NCBI RefSeq assembly: GCF_001571365.1
Contig: NZ_BCTQ01000021.1
Span: 53,963 to 117,962, forward strand
From: Achromobacter denitrificans NBRC 15125
GTDB taxonomy: Bacteria; Pseudomonadota; Gammaproteobacteria; Burkholderiales; Burkholderiaceae_B
Direction of reading: 5' to 3'
DNA: 64,000 bases
This document shows positions 1-8,765 of the stretch, one piece after another; within the stretch, counting starts at the first letter, position 1, and the number at the start of each line of letters is the position of its first letter. The position numbers and the translations under genes were made by a program. The notes under the pieces are model-generated. The model worked only from the letters and a program-made list of their open reading frames with translations. It did no database searches and was not told the DNA's origin.

Positions 1-365
<365 letters not shown>

Positions 366-399
366 TTAGCTTCCTTCGAAAATTCGTTTGAGGCAGGGT

Positions 400-687
400 T
401 TACTGGACCACGGCGAGGATTTCGTCCTCGCGGATGACGAGCAGTTCTTCGCCATCAACCTTCACGGACTGGCCGGCGTACTTGCCGAACAGAACCTTGT
501 CGCCAGCCTTCAGGTCGACGGGCAGGATCTTGCCGTCTTCGGTCTTCTTGCCGGGGCCGACGGCCACGACTTCACCTTGATCAGGCTTTTCAGCGGCGCT
601 GTCGGGGATGACGATGCCCGAGGCAGTCTTGCGCTCGTTTTCGAGGCGTTTGACGATCACGCGATCGCCCAGGGGACGCAAGGCCAT
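400..687 (-). CDS. groES: Co-chaperonin GroES (Cpn10)
   Basis: Heptameric lid of the GroEL chamber, cytoplasmic. The 95-residue product has the family's usual length. It begins [14 protein letters not shown], carries the mobile-loop region around [17 protein letters not shown], and ends in the conserved DEILAVV segment. First gene of the groESL operon. The upstream region carries both a sigma-32 promoter and a CIRCE operator, so transcription should be activated by heat through RpoH and repressed by HrcA. Confidence 0.98.
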   Translation of the reverse strand: MALRPLGDRVIVKRLENERKTASGIVIPDSAAEKPDQGEVVAVGPGKKTEDGKILPVDLKAGDKVLFGKYAGQSVKVDGEELLVIREDEILAVVQ

Positions 688-745
688 GTGGAACTCCTGT
701 TACTAAAAGAAGAAGAGAATGATCGGTTGGGCCCCGGGAGCGTTG

Positions 746-772
746 TTAGCACTCACCGGTGTCGAGTGCTAA
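746..772 (-). promoter_or_regulatory. CIRCE operator (HrcA binding site)
   Basis: Perfect inverted repeat TTAGCACTC-N9-GAGTGCTAA, identical to the CIRCE consensus. It lies 58 bp upstream of the groES start and overlaps the downstream edge of the sigma-32 -10 element, so bound HrcA would block polymerase. Confidence 0.97.
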
Positions 773-800
773 TTATAGGGATGATGTTCTAGGCTTCAAG
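772..800 (-). promoter_or_regulatory. Sigma-32 (RpoH) heat-shock promoter of groESL
   Basis: Read on the minus strand, a -35 element CTTGAA (795-800) is followed after 14 nt by a -10-like element CCCTATAAT (772-780). This matches the RpoH pattern CTTGAA-N13-15-CCCCAT closely. The -10 end shares one base with the CIRCE operator. Confidence 0.85.
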
Positions 801-1050
801 GGGGGGAGGCCGGGCTGTTACATATTGAGGGGGGAGGAGCGGCGCGTTGTATATTGGGGACGGGGTTGTTGCCGACGCACACCGGCCGGGGTGCTGTCGG
901 AATTCACTAGCTGTGAATGGAATCCACGTAACTTGAAACGGACAACCCTGCAACTTCAAGTGGTTAGCAAATCTAGGTTGTCCCCTTTTAGGTTCGACTC
1001 ATCGGATTTGAAGGCCCCGTCGTTGGGTGATCCTCAGCCGAAAGTACTGT
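801..1050. other. Intergenic region without a recognisable gene
   Basis: Between the groESL promoter and the repeat at 1051 I see no credible coding sequence. The first 60 bases are G-rich. The rest is less GC-rich than the flanking genes and could be the eroded remnant of an insertion. No tRNA or terminator was seen. Confidence 0.5.
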
Positions 1051-1090
1051 CGAAGTTCATCGAACTTGAGATTTGGTTCACTGAAGTTGG
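1051..1090 (+). repeat. Left copy of a diverged 40-bp direct repeat
   Basis: By hand alignment, 35 of 40 bases match 10844-10883 in the same orientation, including an unbroken 16-base tract GGTTCACTGAAGTTGG at the 3' end. Each copy is followed by a GTAAC. This copy abuts a truncated LysR gene and the other lies about 110 bp beyond a truncated VOC gene, so the pair may be leftover ends of an insertion sequence or the scars of an island. I do not recognise the element. Confidence 0.6.
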
Positions 1091-1097
1091 GGTGTAA

Positions 1098-1442
1098 CAA
1101 GTCTGTAGACTGAGGCGGCGCGCGGGTTGCGACGGAGGATCGCCACGGCTGACCGGCCCCCTGCTGGAGGATACGCAGCTCACATTGAGCGCGGTCCTGG
1201 CCGATCTTGGAGTCGGCCTGCTGCGCCTGGCGCTGATCGAAGGGGAGCTGGCCGCCGGCCGCCTGACGCAGCCGTTCGACCAGATGCTGGACACGGGCCT
1301 GGACTACTACCTGTGGGTGCGCGAGGATGACCCGCCAACCGAGGCCGCGACCCATCTGGCCAAATGGATATTGGCCGAGTGCGCGGCTGTTTCCGCTGCT
1401 CCGGGCGCCATGCATGCTGAGCGCGGCCGGCGTTCTGCGTGA
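1098..1442 (+). pseudogene. LysR-type regulator, C-terminal fragment only
   Basis: The open frame gives GPLLEDTQLTLSAVLADLG, then a G-L-A-R-L-P-type strand and GRLTQPFD, YYLWVRED and AKWILAECA. This is the end of a GcvA-like LysR effector-binding domain (ligand-binding strand, 'L..PF', 'YYL', then the last helix). The DNA-binding domain and most of the effector domain are missing. The frame opens just after the 1051-1090 repeat, which suggests the 5' part was removed by that element. No ribosome-binding site or start is evident. It converges on the intact LysR gene at 1479. Confidence 0.65.
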
Positions 1443-1478
1443 ATACGCTGAATACGCGCGCGAGAAGGCTTCGGCCGG

Positions 1479-2384
1479 CTAAAAGTAAGAGGGCGAGGCT
1501 CTTGTGAAATCGCACGTCTCCGTCGCAATGGACGAGACGAACTGCACGAAGACATCTGCTCGAGACTTGTCGAACATCAGCACATACGGCATGCGCGGAA
1601 TGGCGGGAGTGCTGCGGATGACCTTGAGCTTCGCGGCGTCGATGGAGTCCTCGAAGATGCCTTGCGGCAAGTAGCAGATGCCCAGGCCGGAGATCGTCAA
1701 GGCAGCAGCCGCGGTCAGGTTGCTGCTGGAGACGGTCCTCTCGAATCTAACGTGTTGCCTCTCCAGCCAATGCGACATCATCGTGCCCAATCCCGAGGCG
1801 TTGGATTGTTCTATCACCGTGTACCGAGCCAACTCCTTCAGGGGCAGGGTGTCGACGTCCGGAAGGTAACTCGGGCTGCACATCCAGGCGTATTCCACCG
1901 AGTCCAGCGAAACCACCTCCAGGCCGCTATCCCTGAACGCATCGGGCGTCACAACCACATCCAGGTCGCCATCTTGGACTTTGCTCGCCAGGACCGCGCT
2001 GGTGTCGACAACCGGTTCGATCAAGACGTGCGGATACGCGCCACGGATCCGCTGAACGAGCCCCGGCAGCCATGTCAGCGCCGTCAGTTCGGTCACGCCG
2101 ATGCGCAGGTTGCGTGGCGGGACGGGATGGACCCGGCTTACGTCCACAAACCGCGTTCGTGCCGACAGCATTTCCCACGCCAGCGGCTTGAGTTCTACCC
2201 CGCGCACGGTGAGCTGCGCTCTTCGCCGCGAGCGGTCGAACAGTTCGAGACCCAATGCGGCCTCCAGCTCCAACACGCGTTTTGAGACCGCTGACTGCGT
2301 AGTGCTGAGCTGCGCGGCGGCCCTGTCGAAGCTGCCAAGTTCCGCCGACCAGTAGAAGGCCTCGACTTGTTTGAATGTGACCAT
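1479..2384 (-). CDS. LysR-type transcriptional regulator
   Basis: 301-residue one-component regulator of normal family length. The N-terminal winged helix-turn-helix spans roughly residues 18-50 (SFDRAAAQLSTTQSAVSKRV...LFDR). The periplasmic-binding-fold effector domain begins near residue 93 (NLRIGVTELTALTWLPGLV). It diverges from the aminotransferase gene at 2522. The 137-bp spacer carries two dyads of LysR-box type, so it probably controls the rightward operon and itself. The effector is unknown; the operon's contents suggest an amino acid or an amino-acid-derived acid. Confidence 0.93.
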   Translation of the reverse strand: MVTFKQVEAFYWSAELGSFDRAAAQLSTTQSAVSKRVLELEAALGLELFDRSRRRAQLTVRGVELKPLAWEMLSARTRFVDVSRVHPVPPRNLRIGVTELTALTWLPGLVQRIRGAYPHVLIEPVVDTSAVLASKVQDGDLDVVVTPDAFRDSGLEVVSLDSVEYAWMCSPSYLPDVDTLPLKELARYTVIEQSNASGLGTMMSHWLERQHVRFERTVSSSNLTAAAALTISGLGICYLPQGIFEDSIDAAKLKVIRSTPAIPRMPYVLMFDKSRADVFVQFVSSIATETCDFTRASPSYF

Positions 2385-2423
2385 ATATGCGCTCCCGCCC
2401 TAAATCACGACCTGTTCTGATTC

Positions 2424-2438
2424 ACGAATTTTATTCGT
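2424..2438. promoter_or_regulatory. Inverted repeat, candidate LysR operator
   Basis: ACGAAT-TTT-ATTCGT is a perfect 6-bp dyad in the AT-rich spacer between the LysR gene (starts at 2384) and the aminotransferase. It sits close to the regulator's own start, as expected of an autoregulatory site. Confidence 0.5.
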
Positions 2439-2451
2439 ATTAAGCATTCTA

Positions 2452-2472
2452 AACATTCGCTTGTGGAATGTT
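2452..2472. promoter_or_regulatory. LysR-box-like dyad (T-N11-A)
   Basis: AACATTC-N7-GAATGTT is a perfect 7-bp inverted repeat containing the LysR-type T-N11-A pattern. It lies about 50 bp upstream of the aminotransferase start and 68 bp from the LysR start. It is the best candidate for the activation site of the divergent operon. Confidence 0.6.
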
Positions 2473-2521
2473 ATGTGCGCCACTAAATTTGTCGCTAACA
2501 GGCACACAACTGGGCATACCG

Positions 2522-3724
2522 ATGACATTCCTCTCCAGCCGGCTCGATCGCATTCAACCTTCCCCCAGCATCATGGCGCTCACGCGCGCCAAGGCCCTCA
2601 TCGCCGAGGGCGTGGATGTGTGCAATCTCACTGCGGGCGAACCGGATTTCGACACTCCGCCCCACATTATCGAAGCGGCCTACCAGGCGCTCCTGGCGGG
2701 GCAGACGAAGTACACCGCCGTCGATGGAACGGCGAACTTGAAGAAGGCCATCAGCGACAAGTTCATGCGCGAAAACGGCCTGGACTATCCGCCGGATCAG
2801 ATTTCGGTGGGCGCTGGCGCCAAGCAGGTGCTGTTCAACGTCCTGACGGCGACCATCGATGATGGCGACGAGGTGGTGATCCCGGCGCCTTATTGGGTGT
2901 CGTATCCGGATCTGGTGCGCCTGAACGGCGGTGTGCCCGTTTTCATCGTCGCCGGCTTCGAGCAAGCATTCAAGATCACGCCCGAGCAACTGGAAGCGGC
3001 CATTACGCCGAAAACAAAGTGGCTGATCCTCAATTCCCCGAACAATCCGAGCGGCGCGGTTTATTCGCGCGAGGAACTGCGCGCCCTCGGGGAGGTGGTC
3101 AGGCGCCATCCCCAGCTCCATGTCCTGACCGACGACATCTACGAACACCTGCTTTACGACGGCGCGGCCTATGTCTCGTTCGCGCAAGCGAATCCTGACC
3201 TCCTCGCGCGAACGGTGACAGTCAATGGCGTATCCAAGGCATACGCGATGACGGGCTGGCGCATCGGCTATGCCGGCGCGCCCAAGCCCTTGGTGAAAGC
3301 CATGGAGAAACTGCAGTCGCAAACCAGCGGCAACCCGGCAACCGCCAGCCAGGCCGGCGCGGCGGCCGCGCTTTGCGGTCCCTTCGGGTTCATCAAGGAC
3401 TGGGTTGCCCAGTTCGAGCGGCGCCGCAACCTAGTGGTGTCGAGCCTGGATGGCCGGCACGGACTGAAATGCCCGTCTCCTCCCGGCGCGTTCTACGTCT
3501 ACGTGTCCTGCGCCGAGCAGATCGGCAAGACGACGCCCATGGGCAAAACGATCGTGGACGACAACGATTTCGTGTCCTATCTGCTCGACGAGCATAGGGT
3601 CGCCACCGTACAGGGCTCGGCTTACGGACTGTCTCCCGCATTCCGCCTCTCGTTCGCGACTTCCGAGGAAGTGCTCAAGAAAGCTTGCGACCGCATCTTA
3701 GAGGCATGTGCCGCGTTGAAGTAA
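2522..3724 (+). CDS. PLP-dependent class I/II aminotransferase (aspartate aminotransferase-like)
   Basis: Cytoplasmic fold-type I aminotransferase that moves an amino group between an amino acid and a 2-oxo acid. Conserved features: TAGEPDFDTPPHI near residue 40, the Y/W PLP-stacking segment PAPYWVSYPD, NSPNNPSG near 171-178, the D-Y pair in LTDDIYEHL, the PLP lysine at about residue 239 in SKAYAMTGWRIGY, and the carboxylate-binding Arg near the end (AFRLSFA). The frame is open upstream to 2468, but MTFLSSRL at 2522 fits the family's length (400 residues). First gene of the rightward cluster, 12 nt before a serine acetyltransferase. The substrate cannot be read from the sequence. Confidence 0.9.
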   Translation: MTFLSSRLDRIQPSPSIMALTRAKALIAEGVDVCNLTAGEPDFDTPPHIIEAAYQALLAGQTKYTAVDGTANLKKAISDKFMRENGLDYPPDQISVGAGAKQVLFNVLTATIDDGDEVVIPAPYWVSYPDLVRLNGGVPVFIVAGFEQAFKITPEQLEAAITPKTKWLILNSPNNPSGAVYSREELRALGEVVRRHPQLHVLTDDIYEHLLYDGAAYVSFAQANPDLLARTVTVNGVSKAYAMTGWRIGYAGAPKPLVKAMEKLQSQTSGNPATASQAGAAAALCGPFGFIKDWVAQFERRRNLVVSSLDGRHGLKCPSPPGAFYVYVSCAEQIGKTTPMGKTIVDDNDFVSYLLDEHRVATVQGSAYGLSPAFRLSFATSEEVLKKACDRILEACAALK

Positions 3725-3736
3725 GGGAGGGCAGCA

Positions 3737-4492
3737 ATGCTGGCTGCGCTGACGATTTCCCCTCGCGAGGGGCTGGCATGCGCCGGGCTCATCGAGCGCC
3801 TGGCGGCCGCCGAACCGTTGCTCGCCGGCACCGTGGCGCCCCTGCTGGCGTCCGATGGAGACCTGCTGTCGATACTGGCCTGGCAGTTGGCCGGTCAACT
3901 CGCTGGAGAGGCTGTCTCCCATTCGCAACTACAGGCCTTGTTTTCTGAGGTCTTGAATGCGGCGCCCGGCTTGACCGCAATCGTCGTACAGGATTTTGAC
4001 GCCGCCCTGGAGCGCGATCCGGCAAGCGAATCGGCGCTGCAGATTCTCTTGCACATGAAGGGCTTCCAGGCGTTGCAAAGCCATCGCATCGCGAATGCGC
4101 TGTGGCTGCGGGGACGCCGCTCGTTGGCGCTGCATCTGCAGGCCGTGTCCAGCAGGGTATTCGGTGTCGATATCCATCCGGCGGCGCATATCGGCGCCGG
4201 CATCATGCTCGACCACGCCACCGGCATCGTGATCGGTGAGACCAGCGTGGTCGGGGATGGGGTGTCGATTTTCCAGAATGTGACGCTGGGAGGCACGGGC
4301 AAGGCGCGCGGCGACCGGCATCCCAAGATTGGCCCCGGCGCGGTGCTCGGGGCCGGCGCAGTGCTGCTCGGTCCGATCCGTGTCGGCGCGGGCGCTCAAA
4401 TCGGCGCGGGCAGCGTCGTACTTCGCGACATTCCCGATTCCGCCACGGCGGTCGGCATACCCGCCCGAGTCATCGACCCACGCGGCGGCTAG
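3737..4492 (+). CDS. cysE: Serine O-acetyltransferase (CysE-type, left-handed beta-helix)
   Basis: Transfers acetyl from acetyl-CoA to L-serine, giving O-acetylserine for cysteine synthesis. The 251-residue protein has an N-terminal helical domain and a hexapeptide-repeat beta-helix from about residue 143. Residues D145, H160 (LDHATGIVIGET) and H195 (RGDRHPKIG) match E. coli CysE D143, H158 and H193 with a constant offset of two, so the active site is intact. It follows the aminotransferase by 12 nt. Its presence beside an aminotransferase and an amino-acid importer suggests a specialised amino-acid or sulfur route rather than the housekeeping cysE. Acetylation of another hydroxy amino acid cannot be excluded. 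Confidence 0.85.
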   Translation: MLAALTISPREGLACAGLIERLAAAEPLLAGTVAPLLASDGDLLSILAWQLAGQLAGEAVSHSQLQALFSEVLNAAPGLTAIVVQDFDAALERDPASESALQILLHMKGFQALQSHRIANALWLRGRRSLALHLQAVSSRVFGVDIHPAAHIGAGIMLDHATGIVIGETSVVGDGVSIFQNVTLGGTGKARGDRHPKIGPGAVLGAGAVLLGPIRVGAGAQIGAGSVVLRDIPDSATAVGIPARVIDPRGG

Positions 4493-4569
4493 CGCCGTCC
4501 ACCGCGAGTATTGGATAACCACGCCAACGTACCCAACCGCCACATCAACCAGTTGCACCGGAGAGTACC

Positions 4570-5457
4570 TTGAAAACCATTTATTCCCTGATCGCCGCTA
4601 CGTTTCTGGCTGGCACCGCCTCCGCTCAAGCCGCGGACACACTTTCCCGAATCAAGAATTCAGGAACCATCACGATGGGGGTGCGCGAATCGACGGCGTT
4701 CTCCTATGCACTGGGGGCGGGTAAATACACCGGCTTTCACTACGACGTATGCACGAATGTGATTCGAGACATACGCAAGCAACTTGGCCTGTCCGAGCTG
4801 CAGACGCGCTACCAACTGGTGACGTCCCAGAACCGCATCCCGCTGGTGGCCAACGGCTCCGTCGATCTTGAGTGCGGCGCCACCACCAACAGTAAGGCGC
4901 GTCAGCGCGACGTCGCGTTCGCGCTGACTACCTATGTCGAGGAAGTCCGGATGGCCGTCCGTGCCGACTCGGGGATCGATTCGATCAAGGACCTCGCCAA
5001 TCGCACCGTTGTCACGACGACCGGAACGACCTCCGTGCAACTGCTGCGCAAGCACGAACGGGCCAACAACATTGGCTTCAAGGAGGTATTCGGCAAGGAT
5101 CATTCGGAAAGCTTCCTGATGCTGGAGCAGGGCCGCGCGGACGCTTATGTCATCGACGCGTCGACGTTGGCGACCTTCATCGCCAAGTCGAAGCAGCCTT
5201 CGGGCTTCAAGATCGTCGGCGAGGTTTTGAGCGTCGAGCCGATCGCCATCATGATCCCCAAGGACGATCCGGAGTTCAAGGCCGCCGTCGACGCCAGCAT
5301 CAAGGCGCAAATCAAATCCGGCGAGATGGAACAGTTGTGGAGCAAGTGGTTCCTCAACCCCATCCCGCCCAACGGCGTGACGATCAACCTGCCGCTCGGA
5401 GAGGCCACCCGTGAGGCATGGGCCAATCCGAACGATAAGCCCGCCGATGACTACTGA
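4570..5457 (+). CDS. gltI: Amino-acid ABC transporter periplasmic binding protein (GltI-like)
   Basis: Periplasmic solute-binding protein, 295 residues with a Sec signal peptide (MKTIYSLIAATFLAGTASAQA, cleavage near residue 21). Segments TSQNRIPLVANG, LECGATTNSKARQ, VVTTTGTTSV, KDHSESFLMLEQGRADAYV and WFLNPIPPNG are those of the glutamate/aspartate receptor GltI. Start preceded by GGAGA. It is followed by a strong intercistronic hairpin and then two permeases and an ATPase, the usual order. Glutamate/aspartate or a related acidic amino acid is the likely ligand. Confidence 0.92.
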   Translation: MKTIYSLIAATFLAGTASAQAADTLSRIKNSGTITMGVRESTAFSYALGAGKYTGFHYDVCTNVIRDIRKQLGLSELQTRYQLVTSQNRIPLVANGSVDLECGATTNSKARQRDVAFALTTYVEEVRMAVRADSGIDSIKDLANRTVVTTTGTTSVQLLRKHERANNIGFKEVFGKDHSESFLMLEQGRADAYVIDASTLATFIAKSKQPSGFKIVGEVLSVEPIAIMIPKDDPEFKAAVDASIKAQIKSGEMEQLWSKWFLNPIPPNGVTINLPLGEATREAWANPNDKPADDY

Positions 5458-5483
5458 TAGAGCGGAAAAGATAGTCCCTTGCG

Positions 5484-5513
5484 CGGCGGCTCCCGCTACT
5501 CCGGGAGCCGCCG
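5484..5513 (+). other. Intercistronic GC-rich hairpin after the binding-protein gene
   Basis: Perfect 12-bp stem (5484-5495 with 5502-5513) around a 6-nt loop. No T-tract follows, so it is unlikely to be a full terminator. Such hairpins downstream of binding-protein genes commonly protect the upstream message from 3' decay and so raise receptor yield over permease yield. Confidence 0.7.
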
Positions 5514-5541
5514 CCGTGGGGGCGTTTAGGGGGAGACCTTT

Positions 5542-6255
5542 GTGTTCAATCTAGATTGGCGGGTATTTCTGGAGGATCCAGGTGGCCGATTTCCCACGTA
5601 CTGGCAATGGCTGCTCAACGCGTGGGGCTGGACGGCGGCGGTAGCCGGTGCGGCGCTCGTACTGGCGTTGGCGCTGGGCCTGGTGATCGGAACCCTACGC
5701 ACCTTGCCCAAGTATCCCGTGCTCGTGTGGTTCGGCGACGCATGGGTGGAGATCTTTCGCAACATCCCGATCCTGGTGCAGGTGTTCATCTGGTACCACG
5801 TGGTGCCCGCCCTTGTGCCGCCACTGCGTAGCACACCGAGCTTTGTTCTGGTGGTGTGCGCACTGGGCTTGTTCACCTCGGCCCGCATCGCCGAGCAGGT
5901 GCGGGCGGGCATTGAATCTCTTTCCTGGGGACAGAGGCTGGCAGGTCAGGCATTAGGATTCACCATGCCGCAGACCTACCGTTTCGTCCTCCTGCCGATG
6001 GCGCTGCGCATCATCATTCCTCCGCTCACGAGCGAGACGATGAACATCGTGAAGAACTCCTCGGTGGCCTTCGCCGTGTCGATTCCGGAGCTGACGATGT
6101 TTGCAATGCAGGTCCAGGAAGAAACGTCGCGGGGTATCGAAGTCTACCTGGCGGTGACAGTCCTCTACATCGTCACGGCGCTTGCGATAAACCGCGTCAT
6201 GGCGGTCATCGAGGAACGTACCCGGATCCCGGGCTATGTTGGGAATAGAGGGTGA
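5542..6255 (+). CDS. gltJ: Amino-acid ABC transporter permease (GltJ/HisM family)
   Basis: Inner-membrane permease subunit, 237 residues, GTG start with GGGGGAGA upstream. Several hydrophobic membrane segments are present (for example around AAVAGAALVLALALGLVIG). The ATPase-coupling EAA-like loop reads GIESLSWGQRLAGQALGFT. The segment EIFRNIPILVQVFIWY is typical of polar-amino-acid permeases. It pairs with the next permease, which begins 7 nt downstream. Confidence 0.92.
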   Translation: MFNLDWRVFLEDPGGRFPTYWQWLLNAWGWTAAVAGAALVLALALGLVIGTLRTLPKYPVLVWFGDAWVEIFRNIPILVQVFIWYHVVPALVPPLRSTPSFVLVVCALGLFTSARIAEQVRAGIESLSWGQRLAGQALGFTMPQTYRFVLLPMALRIIIPPLTSETMNIVKNSSVAFAVSIPELTMFAMQVQEETSRGIEVYLAVTVLYIVTALAINRVMAVIEERTRIPGYVGNRG

Positions 6256-6262
6256 GCCGGCA

Positions 6263-6946
6263 ATGAATCTCGATATTGCATTCTACGACTGGCAGGCCCT
6301 GAAGGATTTCCTCATCCCCGGCCTGATCTTCAGTGTCCAATTGACGGTGGTGGCTACGATCGGCGGCATTCTCGTCGGGACCATGCTGGCGATCGTCCGG
6401 CTCAACGGACCTGCCGTCGTGGCGCGCGCGGCGGACATCTACGTCACTGGCATGCGCAGCATCCCGGCAGTGATGGTGATTCTCTGGTTCTTTCTGCTGG
6501 TGCCTACCTGGTTTTACCAGTACCTGCCCGGCGGCATAGACCGGCGCGCCGAATACTCGGCCTACATCACCTTCATCGCATTCGAGGCTGCCTATTTCAG
6601 CGAGATCGTCCGTGCGGGTATCCAGTCGATTGCCGCGGGGCAGGTCAATGCGGGCCGTGCCCTGGGGATGACGGGGCCGCAGACGCTGATGCTGATCATC
6701 CTTCCACAGGCGGCGCGCAATATGTTGCCCGTGTTGCTGACGCAAACCATCATTCTCTTCCAGGACACCTCCCTGGTCTACGCGATCGGCGCCTACGACC
6801 TGCTGAAGGGCTTCGAAACGGCAGGCAGGAACGCGGGCCGTCCGATTGAGGCGTATCTGCTGGCGGCAGCTGTCTATCTGGCGATTTGCTTCCTGATATC
6901 CAGGGTTGTGCGTCAGGTCGCCAAGCGCATCGCCATCGTCCGCTGA
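6263..6946 (+). CDS. gltK: Amino-acid ABC transporter permease (GltK family)
   Basis: Second inner-membrane permease, 227 residues. The chosen ATG at 6263 ([10 protein letters not shown]) is preceded by GGTGAGCC and fits the family; an in-frame start at 6236 would overlap gltJ. Motifs: [18 protein letters not shown] and the coupling loop [19 protein letters not shown]. Forms a heterodimer with the upstream permease. Followed 17 nt later by the ATPase gene. Confidence 0.92.
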   Translation: MNLDIAFYDWQALKDFLIPGLIFSVQLTVVATIGGILVGTMLAIVRLNGPAVVARAADIYVTGMRSIPAVMVILWFFLLVPTWFYQYLPGGIDRRAEYSAYITFIAFEAAYFSEIVRAGIQSIAAGQVNAGRALGMTGPQTLMLIILPQAARNMLPVLLTQTIILFQDTSLVYAIGAYDLLKGFETAGRNAGRPIEAYLLAAAVYLAICFLISRVVRQVAKRIAIVR

Positions 6947-6963
6947 AAAGGAACGAAATAACC

Positions 6964-7701
6964 ATGATTGAACTGAGCAATGTCTCCAAGTGGTATGGGA
7001 AGACGCAGGTCCTGGACGGCTGCAGCACGTCCATCGGGAAAGGCGAGGTGGTGGTGGTCTGCGGCCCCTCCGGTTCCGGAAAATCCACACTGATCAAGAC
7101 GATCAACGCGCTGGAGCCGATACAGCAGGGGAACATCATAGTGAACGGCACGCCGGTGCACGACAAGCGCACGAACCTGCCCAAGCTGCGTAGTCACGTC
7201 GGCATGGTGTTCCAGCACTTTGAACTGTTTCCGCACCTTTCGGTGACTGAGAACCTGGTCATCGCCCAACGTCGGGTCCTGGGCAGGAGCGCAACCGAGG
7301 CTAACGCGCGCGCGGCCAGATTGTTGGAGCGGGTCGGGATGCAGGCGCACAGCGCCAAGTTCCCCGGCCAGCTCTCCGGTGGCCAGCAGCAGCGCGTCGC
7401 CATCGCGCGTGCGCTCACGATGGACCCTATCGTCATGCTGTTCGACGAGCCGACATCCGCGCTGGACCCGGAGATGGTCGGCGAGGTGCTGGAAGTCATG
7501 GTGGGCCTGGCGCGCGAAGGAATGACGATGGTCTGTGTCACCCACGAAATGGGTTTCGCCCGGAAAGTCAGTGATCGGGTCATCTTCATGGATGTCGGCG
7601 GGAAGATTCTGGAAGATTGCGACAGCACGACGTTCTTCAGCGATCCGGAAGGACGCCATCCGCGCTGCCGGGATTTCCTGAACAAGGTGCTTGCGCATTG
7701 A
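6964..7701 (+). CDS. gltL: Amino-acid ABC transporter ATP-binding protein (GltL family)
   Basis: Cytoplasmic ATPase that powers the importer, 245 residues. Walker [10 protein letters not shown] at residues 34-42, Q-loop in [12 protein letters not shown], signature LSGGQQQR near 137, Walker [13 protein letters not shown] near 157-168, and switch His in CVTHEMGFA. All catalytic motifs are intact. The start ATG follows AAGGAACGAAATAACC. Completes the binding protein-permease-permease-ATPase set. Confidence 0.95.
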   Translation: MIELSNVSKWYGKTQVLDGCSTSIGKGEVVVVCGPSGSGKSTLIKTINALEPIQQGNIIVNGTPVHDKRTNLPKLRSHVGMVFQHFELFPHLSVTENLVIAQRRVLGRSATEANARAARLLERVGMQAHSAKFPGQLSGGQQQRVAIARALTMDPIVMLFDEPTSALDPEMVGEVLEVMVGLAREGMTMVCVTHEMGFARKVSDRVIFMDVGGKILEDCDSTTFFSDPEGRHPRCRDFLNKVLAH

Positions 7702-7753
7702 TGCGCGGGCTACCGGCAGGCTAAAGGACACATAACGTAGAAAGGAGACAACA

Positions 7754-8731
7754 ATGCAACGCCGCACGTTCCTCTTGCAATGCGCAAGCCTGGCCGGCGC
7801 ATCGGCAGTGCCCATTCTGGCGCGCGCCCAGGGCGCCTACCCGTCACAGCCGATCAAGGTGGTGGTGGGTTTCGCTGCGGGTGGTGGCGCCGATGCGATC
7901 GCCCGGTTGATTTCGTCCGCACTGGCCCAGGAGCTAAAGACCTCGATCATCATAGAGAACAAGCCCGGCGCCAACGCGAATATCGCCACCGATTCGGTGG
8001 TCCGATCCGCCAAGGACGGCTACACGCTGCTCTACAACACGTCGGCCATCACAATCAGCCCCTATCTCTACAAGTCGTTGTCCTACGACCTGAAGCGCGA
8101 CTTGGCGCCCATCGCCCTGACCGCCGAGATACCGCTGATTCTGGTGACCTCGTCTTCGAATCGCGCGCGGACGCTGGACGATTTCATCAAGCAGCTCAAG
8201 GCCAATCCAGAGAAGTTGAACTACGCATCGTCCAGCCCGGGCAATCTGACGCACCTGGCCGCCGTGGAGTTCCTGCGGGTGTCGCAGACTACGGCGTTCC
8301 ATGTGCCTTACAAGAGCGAGTCGCCCGCGGTCACCGACCTTATCGGGGGCAGGGTGCAGTTCTACATCGGCAATGCCAACACGCTGCTGCCCCAGATCAA
8401 GGCGGGCAAGTTGACGGCGCTTGCTGTGACCAGCGGCCAGAGATTGCCGCAACTGCCGGACGTGCCGACGCTGGCCGAGACCCTGCAAGCGGGGCTGGAA
8501 ATGGCGGCATGGTCCGGCTTCATGGCGCCGGCGGGCACGCCGGCCCCGGTCTGCAAGACGCTGGAAACCTCGCTGCAGCGCGTTATCACATCGCCCGCCT
8601 TGAGCAAGCAGATCTTCGACAGTGGCGCAACGGCGCGCTTTGCGGATGCCGCTGCCTATCAACGCCTGATCGAACAGGAACTTGCACGATGGGCCCGGGT
8701 CGCCAAGGAAGCCGGCATCCAGCCCGAGTGA
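7754..8731 (+). CDS. Bug/TctC-family periplasmic solute-binding protein
   Basis: 325-residue extracytoplasmic receptor of the Bordetella-uptake-gene family, which binds small carboxylates. The N-terminus MQRRTFLLQCASLAG has a twin-arginine-like RRxFL motif ahead of a signal peptide ending near ARAQG. Family signatures: PSQPIKVVVGFAAGGGAD, IENKPGANANIAT, DGYTLLYNTS and HVPYKSESPAVTDLIGG. There is no TctAB membrane pair in the window. It lies between an ABC transporter and an SDR/RraA pair, so it may deliver or sense the substrate of those enzymes. Ligand unknown. Confidence 0.93.
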   Translation: MQRRTFLLQCASLAGASAVPILARAQGAYPSQPIKVVVGFAAGGGADAIARLISSALAQELKTSIIIENKPGANANIATDSVVRSAKDGYTLLYNTSAITISPYLYKSLSYDLKRDLAPIALTAEIPLILVTSSSNRARTLDDFIKQLKANPEKLNYASSSPGNLTHLAAVEFLRVSQTTAFHVPYKSESPAVTDLIGGRVQFYIGNANTLLPQIKAGKLTALAVTSGQRLPQLPDVPTLAETLQAGLEMAAWSGFMAPAGTPAPVCKTLETSLQRVITSPALSKQIFDSGATARFADAAAYQRLIEQELARWARVAKEAGIQPE

Positions 8732-8765
8732 TTTTTTCAACGAAAACTCAGACGAGGTGAATCGA

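Noticed and set aside
941..1097. A transposase gene next to the left repeat
   Set aside because: No frame longer than short fragments and no DDE-type motif is seen. Only a repeat remnant can be supported.
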